From positions 1 to 64,000 of the forward strand of contig JAKSDC010000092.1 of NCBI GenBank assembly GCA_022360275.1: DNA of 64,000 nt, read 5' to 3'. The position numbers and the translations under genes were made by a program. How positions within the stretch are numbered: position 1 is the first letter of the stretch; each line of letters begins with the position of its first letter. This DNA is from Chlorobiales bacterium (lineage in GTDB: Bacteria; Bacteroidota; Chlorobiia; Chlorobiales; Chlorobiaceae). Under the pieces are notes generated by a model. That model searched no databases and was not told where the DNA came from. It saw nothing but the letters and a program-made list of their open reading frames with translations. Below are positions 45,135-54,080 of the stretch, one piece after another.

Positions 45135-47255
45135 TTAATACCCGATCGAGCAGAGATTCTGCCCTATCTCAACCGTATCCGGTATCTGATCCTCGATTTC
45201 TTCTTTTGTCCCGATCGTGTACTCCCATACCGGCCATCCAAGTTCCGCCCGTTTTTTATCGAGCATACGTAGAATGTCTTCCGCCGTCCGGTAGGGATCG
45301 GGGTCCCAATTCATACCGGCACCGACCATCGTGCGCAATCGGTTACCGACATAATCCATGAACCGGTCGGAGGCGATCGTGTTGTCCTGGACACAGGAGT
45401 AGGTTTCTATCCCCTGCAGCACAAAGGAGTAGCGCGCTCCCATGGTTTTTTCCGCCGCAGGGTCGGCGGCAACCATGGCGAGCGGCATGGAGGGATTGGG
45501 AATACCTGCCGCGTTAGCCGTATAAGCCATGATTTGACCGGCCCTTGTGCTGTCGGTGCATGCTCCGACATGCAGGACGGGCGGAATATCTTTGGCCTCG
45601 ACAACCGCGCACAACCGTTCGCCACAGAGTTTCGACGCGTCCGGGTGGGCGAGACCGGCAAAGAGCAGCCCCATCCCGGAGCAGCCGTGGCAGGTAACCA
45701 GCACATCGTTTCTGATGAGCTGCTTTGCAATGATTATCTGGTTCCGCTCGAACACTGCGCCACGAATGTTCCCGCAGGAGCCGAAGTTGACGATCCCCCG
45801 GATCTGTCCGGATTTCACCAGCTCGGCAAGCCCATGGATCTTCTTGTCAGGGAGAGAACCGTTAAAAAGCTTCATTACCTCCTCGACGCCAAACCCCATT
45901 TCAACCTTTGCCCTGACTTTCGGCACATATATCCGCTTCGGATCACGGTTTTGGTAATTGTCGATCGCGACATCAAGAATCTCTTCGGCAAGGTCGTAGA
46001 GTTTGTCGAGGTTTTTCAGGTAATAGTCGAGCTCTATCACAACCGCCCCTTCTTTTCTGCCGGATGGAGAGGTAGTGATAATCTTTGTATGAAACTGCCG
46101 GGCAACCGGCATCATGCCCGGAAGCACATCCTGCTGGTCGACGACGATCGCCTCGAATGCGCCGGTTGCGACAGCCATTTCCGCCGATGATGCCATAGCA
46201 ACGAGAGGAATCCCCAGATCCCGCTCGATGAACTCGCCGCCGGTACAGCACATACCGTACAATTTGATATCTTTCGCACCGGCTTTTTTTACTTTTTCCA
46301 TGATCCTCGGCGTGCCGACGATATCGCAGATGGCGAAAGCCACCATCGGCGCGTGACCGTTGATGCCGATGTTGACACAACCCTCACTGACGATGCTGCC
46401 AAGGTTGACGTTGATCCTGGATCGCTTCGGAATACCGTACACAATATCGGTAGCAAGCGAAGTGGAGACCACCGTCGTGATCGCGTAAGCCAGAACAGTC
46501 CTGAGAAAGGCCTGCATGTGGCTTTCAAAGTCCGAATCCGTCCCATGGCTCGTCAGATTGTTGGTTTCAAAGCACTCGTGGTAAGCGCTTATCGGGATGA
46601 TGTCGAGCTTCTCCCAGGTTTCAACCCGCTCTTTCGGCGCAAGCGCCTTGAGCGTTTTGTGTTCTTTCGGAAGCGCCCGCTGCAGATCGTCGATAAACCT
46701 GTCGGCTATTTCCCCACAGATTGCTTCTATGGTTTTTCCTTCGGTTTCAATTCCAAGAAACTTTGCTACCGCGAACCCTTTTTCTCTGGACTTCAAGGGT
46801 ATCGGCGCGGTGCCTTCAGCTGCAGCCTTGAGCGAAATAAAAACCTCACGGGCATGGGCACCATGCGCAGACAATCCCGCTGCAAGACGTCGTAACGCAT
46901 TTCCAGCCACGACAAGATCAACATCCTTACCGCAAACGGTAAGGGGAGTTTTCTCCGTGACCCTGCATGGTCCATAGGAACAAAATGCACAACATGCTCC
47001 CGTGAGGCCGTAACCGCATTGCGGATGCTGTTGGGCAAACCTGTCAAAAGTGCTGCATATATCATGTTTGCCCATAAAATCAACCATTTCGGCAACCGCT
47101 TTGTTGGCGGTATGCCTGACCATCTCTTCCTTGCTGTAGTTGAGACGGTGTACCAGCCGGATTCTGTCTTTCAACGGCATTCCCGGCTTGTATTCCGGCG
47201 CTTTGCGTGAACCTGTCACTTCATCTTCGTAGCTGTATTTCTTTGTATCCGCCAT
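45135..47255 (-). CDS. cooS: anaerobic nickel carbon monoxide dehydrogenase catalytic subunit
   Basis: CooS interconverts CO and CO2 at the Ni-4Fe-4S C-cluster. All expected ligands are visible: His237 (SHGTD), Cys293 (EGCVN), a Cys in GMCCTGGE (336/337), Cys494, Cys525, Cys566, and the conserved Lys603. The D- and B-cluster cysteines are at 80, 88, 89, 92, 97 and 108. The 706 residues exceed the usual 620-640; about 40 extra lie at the N-terminus. The VxGCNNP motif is changed to VNFGSCGN, so it may be a divergent clade. It is probably co-transcribed with a c-type cytochrome and an ABC importer. Confidence 0.94.
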   Translation of the reverse strand: MADTKKYSYEDEVTGSRKAPEYKPGMPLKDRIRLVHRLNYSKEEMVRHTANKAVAEMVDFMGKHDICSTFDRFAQQHPQCGYGLTGACCAFCSYGPCRVTEKTPLTVCGKDVDLVVAGNALRRLAAGLSAHGAHAREVFISLKAAAEGTAPIPLKSREKGFAVAKFLGIETEGKTIEAICGEIADRFIDDLQRALPKEHKTLKALAPKERVETWEKLDIIPISAYHECFETNNLTSHGTDSDFESHMQAFLRTVLAYAITTVVSTSLATDIVYGIPKRSRINVNLGSIVSEGCVNIGINGHAPMVAFAICDIVGTPRIMEKVKKAGAKDIKLYGMCCTGGEFIERDLGIPLVAMASSAEMAVATGAFEAIVVDQQDVLPGMMPVARQFHTKIITTSPSGRKEGAVVIELDYYLKNLDKLYDLAEEILDVAIDNYQNRDPKRIYVPKVRAKVEMGFGVEEVMKLFNGSLPDKKIHGLAELVKSGQIRGIVNFGSCGNIRGAVFERNQIIIAKQLIRNDVLVTCHGCSGMGLLFAGLAHPDASKLCGERLCAVVEAKDIPPVLHVGACTDSTRAGQIMAYTANAAGIPNPSMPLAMVAADPAAEKTMGARYSFVLQGIETYSCVQDNTIASDRFMDYVGNRLRTMVGAGMNWDPDPYRTAEDILRMLDKKRAELGWPVWEYTIGTKEEIEDQIPDTVEIGQNLCSIGY

Positions 47256-47302
47256 ACTTCGCTGTTCGTTTACACATTAATCAAACCAACTCTCCACCAT
47301 GT

Positions 47303-48019
47303 TCAGAAGGTGTTTATGTAGGAAATCACATCGATAATCTCCTTTTCCGAAAGGCTGTTTCCCCATGCCGGCATAAACCTGCCTGAACCTGTTGTATCGG
47401 AAGGCATGCCGTCCTGGACGATGTTGTACAGCTTTGCCCCGCTGAATTCCGAAAGCTGCTCGGCGTTCATCGGCCTGACTTTCAGGCCGAGCATCTTCGA
47501 AAGCCTACCTTCGCCGCTGCCTTTTTCCCCGTGACACATGACACAGGAGTTCCGGTAGATCTCCTGACCGCTGAGGTCGCTTTGTTTATCCCTGTTTATC
47601 CGTTCATGACGGTTCAGCACGCGGATATAGGCGATGGTGCTCTGTATTTCATCGGGCGTCATCTGAAAGCCGAACGGTTTCATATGCATCGACTTGCCGT
47701 GAGCGATCCCTCCCTTGCTGATAAAATCATAAAGCTCTTCGTCCGTTTTCGTCCCGAAATAGGTGCTGTCGGTAAAATCAGATGGGGTTTCGGAAAGCAT
47801 CGAAGCATAGGGCCCGTTTCCGTCGCCTGTCTGACCGTGACAGACAAAGCAGTAGCCGAGGTACAGCTTTAGACCTTTTAGCGGATCAGGCTCGTCATTC
47901 ACAACCGCCACCTCAGGTTTGCTGCCGTTGCCTGCCGGCATATTCTTCCCGCCGCATGCATGGAGAGCCGGCATCAGGAGCACTAAAAGCAAAACGCATA
48001 TCAGGTTGTTTCCACTCAT
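47303..48019 (-). CDS. diheme c-type cytochrome lipoprotein
   Basis: The 238-residue protein has a lipoprotein signal peptide (lipobox LHAC with Cys22). It has two heme-binding motifs: CFVCH near residue 57 and CVMCH near residue 160. Each heads a cytochrome c domain with a later Met (axial candidates in HMKPFGFQM and GRFMPAWG). It is anchored outside the inner membrane. It sits between the ABC ATPase and cooS, so it may carry electrons linked to CO oxidation, yet CooS is cytoplasmic, so a direct partner is not obvious. Confidence 0.9.
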   Translation of the reverse strand: MSGNNLICVLLLVLLMPALHACGGKNMPAGNGSKPEVAVVNDEPDPLKGLKLYLGYCFVCHGQTGDGNGPYASMLSETPSDFTDSTYFGTKTDEELYDFISKGGIAHGKSMHMKPFGFQMTPDEIQSTIAYIRVLNRHERINRDKQSDLSGQEIYRNSCVMCHGEKGSGEGRLSKMLGLKVRPMNAEQLSEFSGAKLYNIVQDGMPSDTTGSGRFMPAWGNSLSEKEIIDVISYINTF

Positions 48020-48030
48020 GACGATTCGAT

Positions 48031-48849
48031 TTAAATAATGAGATCCAGTTCCTCATCCTTGAGTGATGAGTACAATGCGATGATCTCGTCACGCATCTCG
48101 TTAAACTCCTTATCCGTCCTGCTCATGCAATCGTGACGGGGCCGCGGCAGATGGTTCACAAGCACTTTTTTCAGTCTGCCGGGATTGATATCCATCACGC
48201 AGATTCTGTCCGAGAGAAAAATTGCTTCGTCTACATCGTGGGTAACGAAGAGAATGGTTGTACCGGTTTTTTCCCACACTTTGAGAATCTGTATCTGCAT
48301 CTCTTCCTTGGTCAGTGCATCGAGCGCCTCGAACGGTTCGTCCATGAGCAGTATTTTCGGCTTGTTTGCCAGCGCACGTGCAATCGCCACCCGCTGGCGC
48401 ATGCCTACCGATATTTCATGTACCTGCTGATGTTCGGTTCCCTCCAATCCCACCGTCGCAAGCTGCTCCTTCGCGATGGAACGCCTTTCCCTTCTGGGGA
48501 CATGTTTCAGCTCGAGCCCTATCTCGACGTTTTCCAGAACGTTTCTCCAGGGCAGCAGCGCATACTCCTGAAACACCATCCCTTTGTGCGGGCCCGGTCC
48601 ATGCTCCTCTTTTCCATCGAGAATGACCGAACCGGCTGTCTGCTCGATCAGCCCGGCAACAATCTGCAGCGTTACCGACTTCCCACATCCTGTCGGGCCG
48701 AGAATGCAGACAAACTCACCCTCTTCGACGCTCAGGTCTACATTTTCAAGTGCGAGGAAGTCCTTTCCTTCCTTGTTGAACACTTTGCTGACCCCTTTGA
48801 GTTCCAAGAGCGGCTCCTTGTTGCTCATACTCATTTCATCTACAGTCAT
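48031..48849 (-). CDS. ABC importer ATPase, NitT/TauT type, signature degenerate
   Basis: The 272-residue nucleotide-binding subunit has Walker A GPTGCGKS, Walker B ILLMDEPFEALD with its catalytic Glu, and the switch His in FVTHDVDEA. The ABC signature, usually LSGGM/Q, reads ISVGMRQR, so the third position Gly is lost. Its partner ATPase (48863-49723) has the opposite defects. It lies 13 bp after that gene and 11 bp before the cytochrome gene in the coo block. Confidence 0.9.
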   Translation of the reverse strand: MTVDEMSMSNKEPLLELKGVSKVFNKEGKDFLALENVDLSVEEGEFVCILGPTGCGKSVTLQIVAGLIEQTAGSVILDGKEEHGPGPHKGMVFQEYALLPWRNVLENVEIGLELKHVPRRERRSIAKEQLATVGLEGTEHQQVHEISVGMRQRVAIARALANKPKILLMDEPFEALDALTKEEMQIQILKVWEKTGTTILFVTHDVDEAIFLSDRICVMDINPGRLKKVLVNHLPRPRHDCMSRTDKEFNEMRDEIIALYSSLKDEELDLII

Positions 48850-48862
48850 TGGAAAAACACGA

Positions 48863-49723
48863 TCAGTACTCGCAGACAGTTTTTCCGGCTCCTGCCTTGA
48901 CCTCGTTCAGCACCTCTTCCCGGAGTTTGATGAACCGGTTGTGAAATTCCGTGTCCAACGCTGCCTTTCCGGTACGGGGACGCGGCAGGCCGTTATGGAA
49001 TATCTTCGATATCTGCCCGGACTGGTTCATAACCGCGATCCTGTCACCCAGCTTTACCGCCTCGTCAAGATCCGATGTCACAAAGATGATCGTATTGTGC
49101 TCGTGCTCCCATATCCTCGTGATCTCCGCATGCAGTGTCATTTTTGTCTTCGAGTCAAGCGCGTTGAATGGCCCGTCCATGAGCAGTATCTTCGGTTTTG
49201 TCACGAGAATCATGGCCAGTGACACCCTCCGTTTCATTCCTCCGGAAAGTTCGACAGGATGCTTGTTCACCGCAGAGGAAAGCCCAACCATATCGATATA
49301 CTTCATGGCCTGCGCCCTGTTATCCGCCTCGCTTCTGCTGCCTTTAAATTCAAGCCCCAATTCGACGTTTTTCAGGACATTTCTCCACGGAAGCAGAGCG
49401 TATTCCTGAAAGATCATTCCCCGGTCGGCGCCCGGTCCCTTGATTATTTCGCCGCCAACCCTGATCTCCCCCGTCGTCGGGGCCTCGAAACCCGCAATCA
49501 GTTTCAGGAGTGTCGATTTCCCGCTGCCTGTCGGACCGACAATGACGAGAAACTCGTTTTCCGCGATCTCAAGACTGCAATCGTTTACAACCGTTATCTC
49601 CTTACCGTTTTTCCTGAAGTTTTTTGAAACCCCCTTCAGGCTTATCAGGGTGTTTCTCCCTACCGTTGTGCCGTCGTTATGCAATCTTTCCGACATAGTC
49701 TCAGCCTTTATCAGATTTTCCAT
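48863..49723 (-). CDS. ABC importer ATPase, NitT/TauT type, catalytic site degenerate
   Basis: The 286-residue nucleotide-binding subunit has an intact Walker A (GPTGSGKST) and signature (LSGGMKRR). The Walker B reads ILLMDGPFNALD, with Gly in place of the catalytic Glu, and the switch His is Ser (FVTSDLDEA). It probably pairs with the ATPase at 48031-48849, giving one canonical and one dead ATP site. It overlaps the permease gene by 13 bp. Confidence 0.9.
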   Translation of the reverse strand: MENLIKAETMSERLHNDGTTVGRNTLISLKGVSKNFRKNGKEITVVNDCSLEIAENEFLVIVGPTGSGKSTLLKLIAGFEAPTTGEIRVGGEIIKGPGADRGMIFQEYALLPWRNVLKNVELGLEFKGSRSEADNRAQAMKYIDMVGLSSAVNKHPVELSGGMKRRVSLAMILVTKPKILLMDGPFNALDSKTKMTLHAEITRIWEHEHNTIIFVTSDLDEAVKLGDRIAVMNQSGQISKIFHNGLPRPRTGKAALDTEFHNRFIKLREEVLNEVKAGAGKTVCEY

Positions 49724-50502
49724 GAATATTTGCTGATCAGCCAGCGGTTGACCGAGTCAAGCAGATAACCGATTGCCCCGATGACAACGATGGTCGCGAT
49801 CAGTTGATCATAACGAAACCTGTCCCTGGTATCCAGGATGAAATATCCCAGCCCGTCCGGTACGCCGAGCATCTCTGCAGGAACAAGAATGATCCAGCTT
49901 ACCCCTACGGCAAGACGCAGACCGGTCAACATATCGGGAATGGCTGCAGGAATGATGATTTTCCTGAGAATACCCGCATCCATGGCTCCCATGGTTTTCG
50001 CCATATTGAGCCAAAGAGGACTTACCCTTCCCGCACCGTGCGCGGTATTGAGTATCAGCGGCCAGATAGCTACCAGCCAGAGCAGAAAGGTAACCGACAC
50101 ATCACCGACACCGAATATGATTATCGCTATCGGCATCCATGCAAGAGGAGAGATCATGCGCATGAACTGGAAAACCACATACGTCAGTTGTTCGAGCCTT
50201 TTGAAATATCCGACAAGAACACCGACAGGAAGTGCAACAATTATCGCGAATGCCAGGCTGACAAGCACTCTTCGCAGGCTCGGCACGGCATGACGCACGA
50301 TATCGCCATCCTTGGCCATTTCTATAAGCGCAAGTGCTGCCGCAAGAGGGGAGAATGCTTCGCTGAAATCGTTTCCGAACAGTTTCAACATGCTTGCCGC
50401 CTGCCAGACAACAAGAAACAGCAGTACACCGAGCACATAGTAGCTCCTGTCCACAAGAAACGCACCGATATTTCCGGTTCCTGACCGTTGTGTATTTGCC
50501 AT
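49711..50502 (-). CDS. ABC importer permease, NitT/TauT type
   Basis: The permease has about six membrane helices and the cytoplasmic EAA-loop region in the binding-protein-dependent transport family pattern (TMGAMDAGILRKIIIPAAIPDMLTGLRLAVG). The ATG at 50502 (MANTQRSG) was chosen; an earlier start at 50547 lacks support. With one permease, one binding protein and two ATPases the layout matches the nitrate/bicarbonate transporters NrtABCD/CmpABCD, but substrate cannot be assigned. A 164-bp gap separates it from the binding-protein gene. Confidence 0.9.
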   Translation of the reverse strand: MANTQRSGTGNIGAFLVDRSYYVLGVLLFLVVWQAASMLKLFGNDFSEAFSPLAAALALIEMAKDGDIVRHAVPSLRRVLVSLAFAIIVALPVGVLVGYFKRLEQLTYVVFQFMRMISPLAWMPIAIIIFGVGDVSVTFLLWLVAIWPLILNTAHGAGRVSPLWLNMAKTMGAMDAGILRKIIIPAAIPDMLTGLRLAVGVSWIILVPAEMLGVPDGLGYFILDTRDRFRYDQLIATIVVIGAIGYLLDSVNRWLISKYSWKI

Positions 50503-50666
50503 GATAAGTCTTCTTAAAACTTGCTGATACACCCTCCTTAAGCGCACCTTTCCTTATGACCTGTCCAGCTCAGACAGGCCGCCTGCCAGGTCTCGAATTC
50601 ATTGAAATTGAGTTTTTCCGGCCACTGTTGCCGACCGACAACAGCTTCAGGCATGAAGGAAAGCTG

Positions 50667-51899
50667 TTATACGGCGATGACTTCTTCCCTCACGTATGGA
50701 TCGGCAGGATCGACACCGGCAAACTGTACAAGGCCGCCGAGTTCTGCAGACGCCTCTTCAACTCCTGCGGTGTACATCAACTCTTTCTGCACATCAGCAG
50801 GATCAAGACCGCTCATGAAGCTGAGATCGCCATCCATTTTTGTCTGTTTCATCATCTCAACCATCTTGTGTGTTGCCGATTCGAACTGGTAGGGATTATA
50901 TGAGAGCCGCTCGGCGTTCCATTCGGGATGCTGAATCGCGCCTGTACCTCCGTTAGCACCATAGGTATCGAGATCATACTTCAGCATCGCCCTTTTTACC
51001 ACCTTTTCCGGAAGCGGAAGGTATTGCGCACCGTCCTTCGAGAGGATATGAGCCGCTTCTTCAGCATTGTTCAGCGCCCACAGTTCAGCCTTGACAAGCG
51101 CCTTGATCACGTTATGCGACCATGCCTTGTCCGCAAGTTCCTTTTCATTCATGACCGCAACGCAGCATGGATGGTTCTTCCAGACATCTCCGGTAAACCT
51201 CACGATCTTTCCGCCTGCAAGAATCTCACCTGCCGCATTGAACGGTTCAGCCACGATGTAGCCGTCAATCGCTTTCGATGCCATGGCGGTAGGCATATCG
51301 GGAGGAGCCATGACGAAAAGATTCACTTGGTTCTCGCCAAGCGGCTCGTTTTTGTTCTGTATAACCGGCTCGACCCCCATCTCTCTTGCAATCATCTGGA
51401 TGATAATGTTGTGCATGGAGTACCAGTAAGGAACGGCGATCTGTTTCCCCCCCAGATCGGCATAGGAATCAATGCCGCTGTCCTTTCCGACGGTCAGTGC
51501 AGAGCCGTTGATATGATCCCATGCCACTACTTTTACGGGAAACCCTTTGCTGTAGCGCATGTAGATCGGAATCGGTGCAAGCAGGTGCGTCAGGTTGAAC
51601 CTTCCGGCCATAAACGCTTCGGCCATCGGCGCCCATCCTCTGATCAGTACCGGCTTCTCGGACTCTATTCCCAGTTCTTTGTAAAAACCCAGTTCATGTG
51701 CGAGGATAATAGGAGTCGCATCGGTTATCGGCAGGTAACAGCTTTTTACCGTTTTGGCTGATGTAATGGAGGACCCGCCACTCTGCTCCTCTTTAGAACA
51801 TCCCTGCAGCAGGGGATATCCGGCAAACAAAGCACTTAAACCAACTGCAGAATTCTGAATGAACTTGCGGCGCGACATGGATCTCTCTTCCTTTTTCAT
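50667..51899 (-). CDS. ABC substrate-binding protein, Tat-exported lipoprotein
   Basis: The 410-residue NMT1/NrtA-like binding protein has a twin-arginine signal (SRRKFIQ) followed by a lipobox (LLQGC), so it folds before export and is anchored by lipid. The domain pattern includes PIILAHELGFYKELGIE, a LGGKQIAVPYWY motif and a YIVAEPFNAAGE motif, as in NitT/TauT binding proteins. Neighbours are the permease, two ATPases and, upstream, cooC. Tat export of a binding protein can indicate a cofactor or oligomeric folding need. Confidence 0.88.
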   Translation of the reverse strand: MKKEERSMSRRKFIQNSAVGLSALFAGYPLLQGCSKEEQSGGSSITSAKTVKSCYLPITDATPIILAHELGFYKELGIESEKPVLIRGWAPMAEAFMAGRFNLTHLLAPIPIYMRYSKGFPVKVVAWDHINGSALTVGKDSGIDSYADLGGKQIAVPYWYSMHNIIIQMIAREMGVEPVIQNKNEPLGENQVNLFVMAPPDMPTAMASKAIDGYIVAEPFNAAGEILAGGKIVRFTGDVWKNHPCCVAVMNEKELADKAWSHNVIKALVKAELWALNNAEEAAHILSKDGAQYLPLPEKVVKRAMLKYDLDTYGANGGTGAIQHPEWNAERLSYNPYQFESATHKMVEMMKQTKMDGDLSFMSGLDPADVQKELMYTAGVEEASAELGGLVQFAGVDPADPYVREEVIAV

Positions 51900-51990
51900 A
51901 TCAGGCTCCCGTTTTTTAATTGCTGGATCGCTCAGATCTGCTCAACAGCATCATGCAGAGGCTGCAATCAGCAAGCAAAACCGATATTTC

Positions 51991-52019
51991 ACAATTGTTA
52001 ATGTTTTTTACAAAAAAAA
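51991..52019. repeat. copy A of a 29-bp direct repeat between cooC and the transporter
   Basis: The sequence starts with ACAATTGTTAA and ends with ACAAAAAAAA. It matches 52160-52188 at 25 of 29 positions, in the same orientation, 169 bp away. It lies 92 bp upstream of the binding-protein start. Confidence 0.6.
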
Positions 52020-52159
52020 CTGAACAGGGCGCTCTTAACCGCTTGCAACCTGTTACAGGCAAAAGAATGTCATTTCTCCTGAGGGATACTCTATCGTTTA
52101 GCAACACCTTGATAGCCGGAGGGCATTACAACGCTGTCATTAAACTCATTGTAAATGTA

Positions 52160-52188
52160 ACAATTGTTAACATATTTCACAAAAAAAA
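52160..52188. repeat. copy B of the 29-bp direct repeat
   Basis: The second copy has the same 11-bp start and A-run. Its core TAACAATTGTTA (52158-52169) is a perfect palindrome, and the flanking TTGTGA on the minus strand resembles a CRP/FNR half-site. It lies just downstream of the cooC stop. A regulator controlling the transporter-coo genes may bind here; this is inference. Confidence 0.55.
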
Positions 52189-52201
52189 TCTTCCGTTTTC
52201 T

Positions 52202-52975
52202 TCAACATTCACACATAAGCCTCTTAACCAGGTCTCTGGACGTCTTGCGCATTTCCTGACACTCGTCATAGGGAGAAGAACCGGAAAGGTCGGCCTCAAG
52301 CGCTTGAAAATCAAAGGGTATCGTTGCCCAGATTGCATCCCTGCCAAGCTTCTCGACAACCCTCTTTTCCTGTCCTTCGCTGTGTACCTTGTTGACGATG
52401 TAGCCAACCTTCCGAATGTGAAGCTGGCGTGCAAGCGATGCTATTTTTTCAGCTGTCTTCATCGCTCTCAGACCCGGCTCGACAACAACAAGCAGCATAC
52501 CGACAGATTCTGCAGTTCCTCTCGTCAAGTGCTCGAACCCAGCCTCCATATCCAGAATCACCCACTCGTCACGATCGACCATGAGGTGCCGCAGAAAAGA
52601 ACGAAGCAAAGCATTCTCGGGACAATAACAGCCGCCCAGAGCCTCCTTCAGTTCACCGGTCACCATAAGTCTCAGCCCCTTTATCTCAACAGAAAACCTT
52701 TCGACAAGATCATCGACTTTCGGGTTCAGCACGAAATAGCCCCCCATGCTTCCGGGTTTTGCTCCCGTTCGCTCCTCGACAAGATCTTTTTCCTCTATAA
52801 GGGGCTTGATCCTCCCTGACGCATCTTCATCATAGCCAATCGCCCCGGCAAGATTGCCGTTAGGATCGGCATCGATAGCAAGTACTCTTTTGCCTTGACC
52901 GGCAAGCTCCCTCGCCAGAAGGGCGCAAATAGTTGTCTTGCCAACCCCGCCTTTTCCGGTTATTGCAATTTTCAT
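52202..52975 (-). CDS. cooC: CODH nickel-insertion ATPase CooC
   Basis: The 257-residue MinD-type ATPase loads nickel into the CooS C-cluster. It has the P-loop GKGGVGKTT (residues 7-15), the DADPNGNLA switch, and the metal-binding Cys-x-Cys in GGCYCPENALL. It is the most upstream gene of the block that includes the ABC importer, cytochrome and cooS. A gap of about 300 bp with two repeated motifs lies between it and the binding-protein gene, so there may be a second promoter. Confidence 0.92.
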   Translation of the reverse strand: MKIAITGKGGVGKTTICALLARELAGQGKRVLAIDADPNGNLAGAIGYDEDASGRIKPLIEEKDLVEERTGAKPGSMGGYFVLNPKVDDLVERFSVEIKGLRLMVTGELKEALGGCYCPENALLRSFLRHLMVDRDEWVILDMEAGFEHLTRGTAESVGMLLVVVEPGLRAMKTAEKIASLARQLHIRKVGYIVNKVHSEGQEKRVVEKLGRDAIWATIPFDFQALEADLSGSSPYDECQEMRKTSRDLVKRLMCEC

Positions 52976-53071
52976 GCGCCTCCTCCTCTGGGAATTCCCC
53001 TCTGCCGCTCAGACAATAGCTGCTGCCGGCTGGACTGTCTGGCAAATGAAAGCCGTAAAAAAACGGGAAAT

Positions 53072-53584
53072 TCAGATAAACAGCTGTATATCAGCGTCTG
53101 CAGCGTATTCAAGAAACATCGCCGCTCCCCCGAAATCAACGCCGTCAATGAAGTCCTCTTTGGAAAACCCAAACACATCCATCGTCATCTGGCAGGCGAT
53201 GAATTTCACCCCGCAATCGATGCAGAGTTCCCGCAGTTCCTCAATGGTGGCAACACCCTTGTTTTTGAAGGTTTCCTTCATCAGGCTGGTTGCCAGTGTA
53301 TCGAAACCCGGCACGTTGCCGGTGACAATTTTCGGTATTGACCAGTTGATGTTCTGGAAATCCTCGTTGCCGAACGGCATCTTCATCGGCATGGCCGGAT
53401 TAGCGTGCGGAGAGATTTTCGCATCTATTTTTTTGTTCAGAAGAGGAAGCCCGTAAAAAGTGAAGAAAATCACCACTTCCATATCCATGGCCGCGGCAGC
53501 CGAACCCAGGATAAACGGAGGATATGCCCAATCAAGCGTTCCTTGTGACGCAATAAGCGCTACTTTTTTCTGTTTTTCGCTCAT
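53072..53584 (-). CDS. DsrE/DsrF-like sulfur relay family protein
   Basis: The 170-residue protein belongs to the DsrE2-like group (peroxiredoxin-like family). It has a hydrophobic N-terminal fold, a central Cys pair in RELCIDCGVK, and the strongly conserved FIACQMTMDVFGFSKEDF region with its Cys. Such proteins carry persulfide sulfur in sulfur-oxidising bacteria. The gene lies 96 bp upstream of cooC, same strand, but a functional link is not evident. Confidence 0.85.
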   Translation of the reverse strand: MSEKQKKVALIASQGTLDWAYPPFILGSAAAAMDMEVVIFFTFYGLPLLNKKIDAKISPHANPAMPMKMPFGNEDFQNINWSIPKIVTGNVPGFDTLATSLMKETFKNKGVATIEELRELCIDCGVKFIACQMTMDVFGFSKEDFIDGVDFGGAAMFLEYAADADIQLFI

Positions 53585-53840
53585 CTTATATAAAGTAATG
53601 GTTCGATATTGATTTATAACTATATAGCTATTGAGTAATAAAATAATATAAAAAGGAAGTCATACAAGCTGAAAACGTTATTTATTGCCGCTTCTCTTCA
53701 ACCAGCAGAGTGATTACACAAGCACCTCTTGGGATAATCCAAGCTATTTGTTTACTTGTAACCGTAGGGTACCTCTATATGAAAGGAATTGATCCGTCAT
53801 AGAACATGAAGCTTTAAAAAACGTACCAGACCGTATTCTC
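53585..53840. other. divergent AT-rich promoter region
   Basis: This gap of about 250 bp is AT-rich and separates the minus-strand DsrE-like gene from the plus-strand dodecin gene, so it probably carries both promoters. No other gene or RNA was recognised. Confidence 0.5.
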
Positions 53841-54056
53841 ATGGACATTCCTCACGTGTACAAAAAAATCGAACTTGTCGGCTCCTCGCAGACAAGCATT
53901 GAAGACGCCGTGAACAACGCTGTAGAAAGAGCAGCGGCAACAATCCGCCATATACGATGGGTTGAGGTTATCGAAACACGGTGTCATGTCGAAGAAAACA
54001 GGATCGCTTACTGGCAGGTTACCGTCAGATTAGGGTTTACCCTTGAAGATGAGTAA
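53841..54056 (+). CDS. dodecin, flavin-storage protein
   Basis: The 71-residue protein has the dodecin fold of one helix on a three-stranded sheet. It has the typical start [26 protein letters not shown], the flavin-stacking Trp in [11 protein letters not shown], and an ending with [14 protein letters not shown]. Dodecins bind riboflavin or related flavins as dodecamers. It is an isolated gene; regulation is not visible. Confidence 0.92.
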   Translation: MDIPHVYKKIELVGSSQTSIEDAVNNAVERAAATIRHIRWVEVIETRCHVEENRIAYWQVTVRLGFTLEDE

Positions 54057-54080
54057 CGACTTCCATGGGCGGTACTCCAT

